Of a stretch of DNA of 5,566 nucleotides, positions 1-4,855 are shown piece by piece. Within the stretch, counting starts at the first letter, position 1. Each line of letters begins with the position of its first letter. The notes below the pieces were generated by a model that was not told the DNA's origin, ran no database searches, and was given only the letters and a program-made list of their open reading frames with translations. Position numbers and translations under genes: made by a program. This DNA is from an uncultured Prevotellaceae bacterium (GTDB lineage Bacteria; Bacteroidota; Bacteroidia; Bacteroidales; Muribaculaceae): NCBI GenBank assembly GCA_945983195.1, contig CAMFSS010000164.1:1-5566 (forward strand). Reading direction: 5' to 3'.

Positions 1-1836
1 GGTTTTGGTTGTCGTGTGTGGGTGTTTGGCGGTTTGGTGGTGATTGGGGTGTGGATGGTCGGTGGGAAGAAGATTGCATTCCTTTACCGCGAGGGTGATG
101 CTATGCAGATTTTCACTATGAATGCCGACGGCACCGACCGCCGTTGTGTGTCGAAGGTGGAGAAGGGCGTCGACGGCTTTGTCCTCTCGCCCGATGAGAC
201 GAAGGTGCTTTTCATATCGCAGGTGAAGGCATTCGACAAGGCTGGCGACATTTATCCCGACCTGCCAAAGTCGAGCGGCCGACTTATCGACGACCTTATG
301 TACAAGCACTGGGACGAGTGGGTGGAGGAGATTCCGCATCCGTTTATCGCCGACTTCGACGGCTCGCAGCTTACAGGCATTGTCGACATTATGGAGGGAG
401 AACCGTATGAGGCACCGATGAAGCCTTTCGGCGGTGTAGAGTCGCTGGCTTGGGCTCCCGACGGCAAGAGCGTGGTGTATGTGTCGCGCAAGAAGACCGG
501 TATGGAATATTCGCTGTCGACCAATTCCGACCTCTACCGCTATGACCTCGAAACAAAGGCTACCACCAACCTCACTGAGGGTATGATGGGCTACGATACC
601 AACCCGGTCTTCTCGAAGTCGGGAAAATATCTCGCGTGGCTCTCGATGGAGCACGACGGCTATGAGAGCGACAAGAACCGCATATTCGTGATGGACGTGC
701 AGAGCGGTGCAAAGACCGATCTCACTGCCGACTGGGACTATTCGGTCGACCAGATTGCTTGGAGCGCCGATGAGAAGAAGCTCTTTTTCGTGGCTCCATT
801 CCAGGGCACTGAGCCGATGTTCAGCATCGACGTGGAGACTCATGCCATCGACACTATCGCCGACGGACAGTATGACTATGCCGCTGTGGTGCCTGCCCCC
901 GATGGCAGCATCATCACTATGCGCCACTCTATGTGTGAGCCTAATGAGATTTTCAGCGTAGCTCCCGGCAAGCAGGTGACTCAGCTCACCAAGGTCAATG
1001 ACGAGCTGCTCTCGCAGCTCAAGCCCATCAAGGTGGAGAAGAGGCTTGTGCCTACTACCGACGGCAAGCTGATGACCACATGGATTGTCTTTCCGCCCGA
1101 TTTCGACCCTGCAAAGCGCTATCCTGCCATTCTCTATTGTCAGGGCGGTCCGCAGAGCCAGGTTAGCCAGTTCTGGTCGTATCGCTGGAACTTGCGTCTC
1201 ATGGCATCGCAGGGCTACATCATCATCGCTCCCAACCGTCGCGGTCTTCCCGGCTTCGGCACTGAATGGAATGCCCAGATTTCGGGCGACTACGGCGGTC
1301 AGAACATGAAGGACTACTTCAGTGCAGTCGACTTCATGAAGAAAGAGCCGTATATCGACACCGACCACATCGGAGCCACTGGTGCAAGCTATGGCGGATT
1401 TTCAATCTACTGGCTTGCCGGAAACCACAACCACCGTTTTGCCGCCCTGCTCGCTCACGCCGGCATCTTCAATGTCGAGTCGCAGTATCTCGAGACCGAG
1501 GAGATGTGGTTTGCCAATTGGGATCTTGGCGGTGCATTCTGGGATAAGACGAATGCCATTGCACAGCGCACCTACGCCAATTCGCCTCATCGCTTCATCG
1601 ACAAGTGGGATACCCCGATTATGGTTACTGCCGGTGAGAAAGACTATCGCATTCTGGCATCGCAGGGAATGATGGCATTCAATGCTGCACGTCTGCGCGG
1701 TGTTCCGGCACGTATGCTTCTATTCCCCGACGAGAACCACTGGATTCTGAAGCCGCAGAATGCCGTGATGTGGCATCGCGAGTTCTTCAAGTGGTTCGAC
1801 CAGTGGCTCAAGCCGCAACAGCAACCCGAAAAGTAG
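1..1836 (+). CDS. dpp5: Dipeptidyl-peptidase 5-like S9 family serine peptidase, 5'-truncated
   Basis: This is an S9 prolyl-oligopeptidase-type exopeptidase. The family releases dipeptides from oligopeptides, in Gram-negative Bacteroidetes usually in the periplasm. Residues are numbered from the GTG at 16. Residues 18 to about 330 form a beta-propeller with repeated xPDGK/ADEKK blades (for example NADGTDRR, WAPDGKSVVY, WSADEKKLFF). The alpha/beta-hydrolase domain starts near 336. The catalytic triad is visible: Ser458 in GASYGGF, Asp543 in GEKDYR and His575 in DENHW. The 85- and 32-residue spacings equal those I recall for P. gingivalis DPP5 (S542, D627, H659). That comparison implies about 84 N-terminal residues, including the signal peptide, lie outside the window. 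The frame is open to base 1, so the GTG at 16 is not a real start. The first ~17 residues are probably corrupted sequence. The S9 assignment is very sure; the DPP5 subtype is likely. A 98-nt gap separates it from rpiB on the same strand. Confidence 0.9.
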   Translation, partial: GFGCRVWVFGGLVVIGVWMVGGKKIAFLYREGDAMQIFTMNADGTDRRCVSKVEKGVDGFVLSPDETKVLFISQVKAFDKAGDIYPDLPKSSGRLIDDLMYKHWDEWVEEIPHPFIADFDGSQLTGIVDIMEGEPYEAPMKPFGGVESLAWAPDGKSVVYVSRKKTGMEYSLSTNSDLYRYDLETKATTNLTEGMMGYDTNPVFSKSGKYLAWLSMEHDGYESDKNRIFVMDVQSGAKTDLTADWDYSVDQIAWSADEKKLFFVAPFQGTEPMFSIDVETHAIDTIADGQYDYAAVVPAPDGSIITMRHSMCEPNEIFSVAPGKQVTQLTKVNDELLSQLKPIKVEKRLVPTTDGKLMTTWIVFPPDFDPAKRYPAILYCQGGPQSQVSQFWSYRWNLRLMASQGYIIIAPNRRGLPGFGTEWNAQISGDYGGQNMKDYFSAVDFMKKEPYIDTDHIGATGASYGGFSIYWLAGNHNHRFAALLAHAGIFNVESQYLETEEMWFANWDLGGAFWDKTNAIAQRTYANSPHRFIDKWDTPIMVTAGEKDYRILASQGMMAFNAARLRGVPARMLLFPDENHWILKPQNAVMWHREFFKWFDQWLKPQQQPEK

Positions 1837-1880
1837 TGTGGCACAGCAGTCAATAATTTATTAATTCACACATAAGTAAT

Positions 1881-1913
1881 TCCAGCAAAGTCGCATTGCG
1901 CGGCTTTGCTGGA
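1881..1913 (+). repeat. Perfect 10-bp stem-loop between the peptidase gene and rpiB
   Basis: The arms TCCAGCAAAG (1881-1890) and CTTTGCTGGA (1904-1913) are exact reverse complements around a 13-nt loop. The loop can form a further 3-bp CGC/GCG stem. No T-run follows, so it is not a textbook intrinsic terminator. It could attenuate read-through from the peptidase gene, protect mRNA ends, or structure the rpiB leader. It covers the TTG at 1896, an upstream alternative start for rpiB, which argues against that start being used. Confidence 0.6.
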
Positions 1914-1934
1914 TATAACCGAAATAACAGGAAT

Positions 1935-2384
1935 ATGATAATCAAAGAGAACAAGCCGGTGGCACTTTGCAGCGACCATGCCGGCTACGAAACCAAAATT
2001 GCAGTGATTGAGTATCTCAAGAGTCAGGGAATCGCCGTGCGCGACTTCGGCACTCATAGCACCGACAGTTGTGACTATCCCGACTTTGCCCATCCTTGCG
2101 CCCTTGCCGTGGAGAGCGGCGAGTGCTATCCGGGCATCGGAATATGCGGCAGCGGTGAAGGTATCAACATGACGCTCAACAAGCACCAGGGCATTCGCTC
2201 AGCACTCTGCTGGATTCCTGAGATTGCACGCCTTGCACGCATGCACAACGATGCCAATGTGCTTGCTATGCCGGGCCGCTTCATCAGCAATGAGCAGGCC
2301 ATTGAGATAGTGAAGGCATTCCTTGAGACCGACTTCGAGGGAGGTCGCCACGAGCGTCGCATCGCCAAAATCCCCGTGCAATAA
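1935..2384 (+). CDS. rpiB: Ribose-5-phosphate isomerase B (RpiB/LacAB family)
   Basis: This enzyme interconverts ribose 5-phosphate and ribulose 5-phosphate in the non-oxidative pentose phosphate pathway, in the cytoplasm. The 149-residue product has the family's usual length. It shows the N-terminal substrate motif SDHAG (13-17), the active-site Cys71 in GICGSGEG, the block NMTLNKHQGIR (78-88) and the catalytic His104 in MHNDANVL. The Cys-His spacing of 33 equals that of E. coli RpiB (Cys66/His99). I chose the ATG at 1935 because homologues start just before the KPVALCSDHAG strand and a weak AGGA lies just upstream. The TTG at 1896 would add 13 unconserved residues and lies inside a hairpin. 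I saw no TAnnTTTG promoter in the 98-nt gap, so co-transcription with the peptidase is possible. Glu75 in CGSGEG sits where E. coli has Ile; this looks like lineage variation, not loss of function. Confidence 0.93.
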   Translation: MIIKENKPVALCSDHAGYETKIAVIEYLKSQGIAVRDFGTHSTDSCDYPDFAHPCALAVESGECYPGIGICGSGEGINMTLNKHQGIRSALCWIPEIARLARMHNDANVLAMPGRFISNEQAIEIVKAFLETDFEGGRHERRIAKIPVQ

Positions 2385-2408
2385 CCGCCTTTATCGAGGC
2401 ACCACAAA

Positions 2409-2456
2409 TGAACTGCACCCCAAAAGTTATACACAAAGCTTTTGGGGTGCAGTTCG
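2409..2456. repeat. Perfect 17-bp palindrome between convergent genes; terminator or insertion-sequence remnant
   Basis: GAACTGCACCCCAAAAG (2410-2426) and its exact reverse complement (2439-2455) flank a 12-nt loop. The position between the ends of rpiB (+) and the Fic gene (-) suits a bidirectional terminator. However, the flanks CGGTTC on one strand and ATTTGTG on the other are poor U-tracts. The arm sequence, read inward as TGAACTGCACCCCAAAAGTT, resembles the terminal inverted repeats of IS150-group (IS3 family) elements as I remember them (TGTACTGCACCC). It may therefore be two insertion-sequence ends left back to back after internal deletion. The stem is certain; its role is inferred. 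Confidence 0.75.
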
Positions 2457-2465
2457 GTTCTAAAT

Positions 2466-2508
2466 GAATATTTTATTCACTCTCAATGTGCTGAGAATAT
2501 TTTTATTC
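2466..2508. repeat. AT-rich imperfect direct repeat at the end of the Fic gene
   Basis: GAATATTTTATTC (2466-2478) recurs as GAATATTTTTATTC (2495-2508), separated by 16 nt. The second copy contains the TAA stop of the Fic gene on the minus strand. On the minus strand the T-poor, A-rich copies do not form a standard terminator. This may be simple low-complexity sequence at the boundary of an AT-rich insertion. Confidence 0.4.
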
Positions 2509-3519
2509 CATTATTGCCCAACGTCCAAATTTCCTGCCTCCTTCTCGCTTCAGGATTCCTTTGGCTTGGAGAACGGCGAGGTCGCGTTTTAAGGTAATTG
2601 ATGATACTCCTGCTTTTTGTATCATTTCATTGATTGTTATTGTATCATCGGCAGCTATCATTTTCAGTATAATGCGTTGTCGGTCAGACATTTCTTTTGT
2701 ATCATCATCTCTGCCATCTGCCATAGTTTTTTCGTATTGGCTAATTTCATTGGCAAGGTTTTTGGTGTGTTCACACAGCATAAAGTCACGGAATGGCAGC
2801 ATCGACTCCTTTTCGCGTGAAGCATTCAAGGCCTCGATATAGGCAGCTTTATTCTCCGTAAGCACTTTTGTTGGTATGAGTCCGAACTCCACTTGTAGGT
2901 GGTTCATTATAAGGCGTGACATGCGTCCATTGCCGTCGACCCAGGGATGTATGCTGACAAGAATGTTGTGGGCATCAAAACTCAGCAGATAGGTTTCAAT
3001 CTCATCAGGATGTTGCATTAGCATTTCTCGACGGCGATTTACTTCATTGCAGAAATCCTCAAGTCTGGCAGGTATTTTCCGATAGTTCATATAAGAACGT
3101 CCACCGGCTCCGGCTGTAACGCCTACCAGTCGGAAATCCCCCCTTGACGAGTCGAAATCGCCCATCAATGTGCTATAGGCACTGCCGGTGTTCTTCATTA
3201 CTAATGCAGCAAGGTTCTTGAGCATATCTATCGAAAAAGGCTTGTGTTCTTTTGCCCACGATATCGACTGTTCGTAGGCATGCTTTAGGTCAAGATTCAT
3301 CAACTGCTCCACTATTGGCTTCCCTTTTGCAGAGATTCCCTCATCGAAAAGCAACAAATTTTCAACCTCGGTCACAGTTGAGCCTTCGATGGCTGTAGAG
3401 TGCGTGATGATAGAGTACAGATAGAACTTGTCGTAGTCGATCTGCTCTGATATGCCAATGCTTCTATACTTATTCAGTACGGCTTGTAATTCTTTGATAT
3501 GTCGGTCTATTTCGCTCAT
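2503..3519 (-). CDS. Class II Fic-domain protein (AMP-transferase) with C-terminal winged helix
   Basis: Fic enzymes usually transfer AMP from ATP to hydroxyl side chains of target proteins; the target here is unknown. The 338-residue protein is full length for the two-domain type. An N-terminal helix carries the inhibitory motif SxxxEG (Ser41-Gly46, with Glu45 predicted to block the ATP gamma-phosphate site), which defines class II. The catalytic loop is HPWVDGNGRMSR (191-202), with the catalytic His191 and Asp195, and Trp in place of the usual Phe. Residues 278-335 form a winged helix with recognition helix VSSITLKRDLAVL, suggesting DNA binding or autoregulation. The start is ATG at 3519, about 20 nt below a canonical promoter, with no Shine-Dalgarno. 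No antitoxin gene is adjacent, consistent with built-in inhibition. The gene is AT-rich (2581-2640 is 32% G+C by count), unlike its neighbours, which suggests acquisition. The Fic call is very sure; the biological role is not. Confidence 0.94.
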   Translation of the reverse strand: MSEIDRHIKELQAVLNKYRSIGISEQIDYDKFYLYSIITHSTAIEGSTVTEVENLLLFDEGISAKGKPIVEQLMNLDLKHAYEQSISWAKEHKPFSIDMLKNLAALVMKNTGSAYSTLMGDFDSSRGDFRLVGVTAGAGGRSYMNYRKIPARLEDFCNEVNRRREMLMQHPDEIETYLLSFDAHNILVSIHPWVDGNGRMSRLIMNHLQVEFGLIPTKVLTENKAAYIEALNASREKESMLPFRDFMLCEHTKNLANEISQYEKTMADGRDDDTKEMSDRQRIILKMIAADDTITINEMIQKAGVSSITLKRDLAVLQAKGILKREGGRKFGRWAIME

Positions 3520-3547
3520 TATAAATGAGAAGTATTCTTTCCACCTA

Positions 3548-3579
3548 CAAAGGTATGTTTTTCCTCGGCAATAACCAAA
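3548..3579 (-). promoter_or_regulatory. Bacteroidetes-type promoter for the Fic gene
   Basis: On the minus strand a -33 box TTTG (3576-3579), exactly 20 nt of spacer, and a -7 box TACCTTTG (3548-3555) match the Bacteroidetes consensus TTTG-N19-21-TAnnTTTG perfectly. Transcription would start near 3541, giving a leader of about 20 nt before the ATG at 3519. It lies between the transporter stop and the Fic start, so Fic can be expressed independently of the transporter. Confidence 0.8.
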
Positions 3580-3584
3580 GAAGT

Positions 3585-3599
3585 AGCCGAAAAACGGCT
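3585..3599 (-). terminator. Small stem-loop after the transporter gene; weak terminator candidate
   Basis: AGCCG (3585-3589) and CGGCT (3595-3599) pair around a five-base loop, 5 nt past the transporter stop on the minus strand. The following minus-strand sequence ACTTCTTTGG is only moderately T-rich. The stem is short, so termination would be partial. On the plus strand it is followed by a T-rich stretch, but no plus-strand gene needs it. Confidence 0.4.
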
Positions 3600-3604
3600 T
3601 TGAT

Positions 3605-4483
3605 TTATTTTGAGGCTACTACGAGGAGAATGAGGGCGATGAGGAGGATGCTGAGGTCGATGAGCTTCAGCTTGATGTTCTTCTCGCGGAGCACTACGGC
3701 TCCGTAGACGAATGGCACAAGCACACCGCCACGGCGTATCATCGACACCACGCTGATCATTGCCCCCGGCAGCGACAGGCAATAGAAGTAGGCAAGGTCG
3801 GCGCAAGTGAGGAAAATGGCAATGCAGGGAATGGTCCAGCGCCAGCGGAATGGAGTGGTGTCGGCATGCGTGTAGCGGCGTATGGTCCATATTGTTGCAC
3901 CCATAATCGCCACTTGGTAGAGCGAGTACCATGCCTGCACTTCGAGTGCCGGTAGCGAGCGGAGCAGATATTTGTCGTATAGCCCCGACACGGCACCCAT
4001 AAGCGTCGCTCCGAATGCGAGCCAAATCCACTTGCTGCTCGTCACCGAGAAGCCCTCTTTGCGTCCTATTCGGCTTATGAAGATGAGCGAGACGAATCCC
4101 AATATGATTCCCACCCACTGCATGGCATTAAGCCTCTCCCCGAAGATGATGAGCGCGCCCACGAGCACGAGCACCGGGCGTGTGGCATTGATTGAGCCGG
4201 TGATGGTGAGGGGCATGTGCTTCATGGCGAAATAGCCCATTATCCACGACGTCAGCACGATTGCCGACTTTAGCAGTATGCGCAAGTGGCTCACGGCATC
4301 GCCACTGAAGCCCCATGAGCCGTCGATGATGTTACCCACAACCACGGGCGACATCAGCAGAGCGCCGATAAGCGTGTTGAGAAACAGCACTGTGAGCACA
4401 TTGTTGCCACGCAGCGAAGTCTTCTTGAAAATGTCGTATATTCCTAAGCAGAATGCCGAAAACACAGCCAAAGTTATCCACAT
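3605..4483 (-). CDS. EamA/DMT-superfamily transporter, ten transmembrane segments
   Basis: This is an inner-membrane permease of the drug/metabolite transporter superfamily; the substrate cannot be read from sequence. The 292 residues are the standard length and show two EamA halves. Hydrophobic segments lie roughly at 1-18, 29-50, 68-86, 92-113, 119-138, 152-170, 181-201, 216-236, 239-262 and 270-290. The first half ends with the EamA hallmark FGERLNAMQWVGIILGF (114-130). The second half carries the matching REKNIKLKLID region (266-276). The start is ATG at 4483, preceded 2-3 nt away by a strong purine-rich ribosome-binding site, and the protein begins directly in helix 1 as the family does. 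It has its own promoter around 4559-4566. Fic follows on the same strand after 85 nt but with a separate promoter. The family call is sure. Confidence 0.92.
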   Translation of the reverse strand: MWITLAVFSAFCLGIYDIFKKTSLRGNNVLTVLFLNTLIGALLMSPVVVGNIIDGSWGFSGDAVSHLRILLKSAIVLTSWIMGYFAMKHMPLTITGSINATRPVLVLVGALIIFGERLNAMQWVGIILGFVSLIFISRIGRKEGFSVTSSKWIWLAFGATLMGAVSGLYDKYLLRSLPALEVQAWYSLYQVAIMGATIWTIRRYTHADTTPFRWRWTIPCIAIFLTCADLAYFYCLSLPGAMISVVSMIRRGGVLVPFVYGAVVLREKNIKLKLIDLSILLIALILLVVASK

Positions 4484-4485
4484 AT

Positions 4486-4495
4486 CTCCTCCTCC
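4486..4495 (-). promoter_or_regulatory. Unusually strong Shine-Dalgarno of the transporter gene
   Basis: On the minus strand GGAGGAGGAG lies just upstream of the ATG at 4483, containing two overlapping AGGAGG-like cores. Bacteroidetes genes generally lack Shine-Dalgarno sequences, and the other complete genes here have only a weak one (rpiB) or none (Fic). It fixes the transporter start. Confidence 0.75.
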
Positions 4496-4533
4496 AGTTT
4501 GTTTTAATGCTTAATCTTGATTGAGAATATGCT

Positions 4534-4570
4534 TTGCTATCAATTGAAAATTCACCCACAAAGATAGCAA
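4534..4570. promoter_or_regulatory. Promoter -7 box overlapped by an 8-bp inverted repeat; operator candidate
   Basis: On the minus strand TATCTTTG (4559-4566) matches the Bacteroidetes -7 box TAnnTTTG and would drive the transporter with a leader of roughly 70 nt. No good TTTG was found at -33. A perfect inverted repeat, TTGCTATC (4534-4541) and GATAGCAA (4563-4570), with 21 nt between arms, overlaps the -7 box and brackets the predicted start site. A dimeric repressor binding both arms would block this promoter. The repeat and -7 box are visible; regulation is inferred. Confidence 0.55.
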
Positions 4571-4657
4571 TTTTTCCCCACTTCGCATGGCTTATTTTTT
4601 CGCTAAAAACGCCCTTGCCATTTAATCAATTGACTTGCAACCTGCTAACTATGCTCC

Positions 4658-4708
4658 TTGCAACTTTTTCCCACCTTTCGGCAAGCATTTTTGCAACTTT
4701 TCGCCACC
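4658..4708. repeat. Near-exact 18-nt direct repeat in the intergenic region
   Basis: TTGCAACTTTTTCCCACC (4658-4675) recurs as TTGCAACTTTTCGCCACC (4691-4708) with two mismatches and a 33-nt period. Related pieces lie nearby: TTGCAAC at 4635 and TTGCCACC at 4723-4730. The stretch 4567-4729 otherwise holds no convincing gene. The repeats could be protein-binding sites or decayed tandem sequence. Confidence 0.55.
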
Positions 4709-4729
4709 ATAAGGGCTGATATTTGCCAC

Positions 4730-4798
4730 CTCCCGAAAAACGGCGATTCCACTGCTTCTTTGGCAATGAGGCAGTGGAATCGTAGTCGTTTTCGGGAG
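4730..4798. repeat. Long imperfect hairpin (about 24 bp) downstream of the GH36 gene
   Basis: The inner arms CGATTCCACTGC (4744-4755) and GCAGTGGAATCG (4771-4782) pair perfectly over 12 bp with a 15-nt loop. The outer arms CTCCCGAAAA (4730-4739) and TTTTCGGGAG (4789-4798) pair over 10 bp. A small asymmetric bulge with two extra C-G pairs joins them. It lies about 58 nt past the GH36 stop on the minus strand, where it could end transcription or protect the mRNA 3' end, but no T-run follows on either strand. It could also be a miniature palindromic element. Confidence 0.7.
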
Positions 4799-4833
4799 CA
4801 GCTTCAGTGGTTGCTGATGACTTTTAGTATTTG

Positions 4834-4852
4834 CTCCGGTAGCAGCCCGGAG
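4834..4852 (-). terminator. Short GC hairpin just after the GH36 stop
   Basis: CTCCGG (4834-4839) and CCGGAG (4847-4852) pair perfectly around a 7-nt loop, beginning 4 nt past the GH36 stop codon on the minus strand. The downstream minus-strand sequence CAAATACTAAAAG has no U-tract, so it is at best a weak terminator or a 3' mRNA stabiliser. Confidence 0.35.
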
Positions 4853-4855
4853 GGA

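Noticed and set aside
1896..1934. TTG start giving RpiB 13 extra residues
   Set aside because: The extension is unconserved, lies in a hairpin, and the ATG at 1935 fits the family start.
2385..2502. Canonical rho-independent terminator call for the 17-bp palindrome
   Set aside because: Neither strand has a proper T-run after the stem, so it was listed as a repeat with possible terminator function.
2409..3579. A complete mobile element carrying the Fic gene
   Set aside because: No second copy of the palindrome or target-site duplication was found on the far side near 3520-3600, and no transposase is present.
3519..4118. A 199-codon minus-strand open frame inside the transporter gene
   Set aside because: It is rich in Arg, His and Pro and is an out-of-frame reading of the EamA gene, whose own frame has all ten membrane segments.
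2503..4483. A two-gene toxin-antitoxin or defence operon of the Fic and transporter genes
   Set aside because: They are 85 nt apart with a perfect separate promoter and a stem-loop between them, the transporter is an ordinary EamA protein, and Fic carries its own inhibitory motif.
4730..4798. Integron attC site
   Set aside because: The hairpin lacks the RYYYAAC and GTTRRRY core ends, and there is no integrase or cassette structure nearby.
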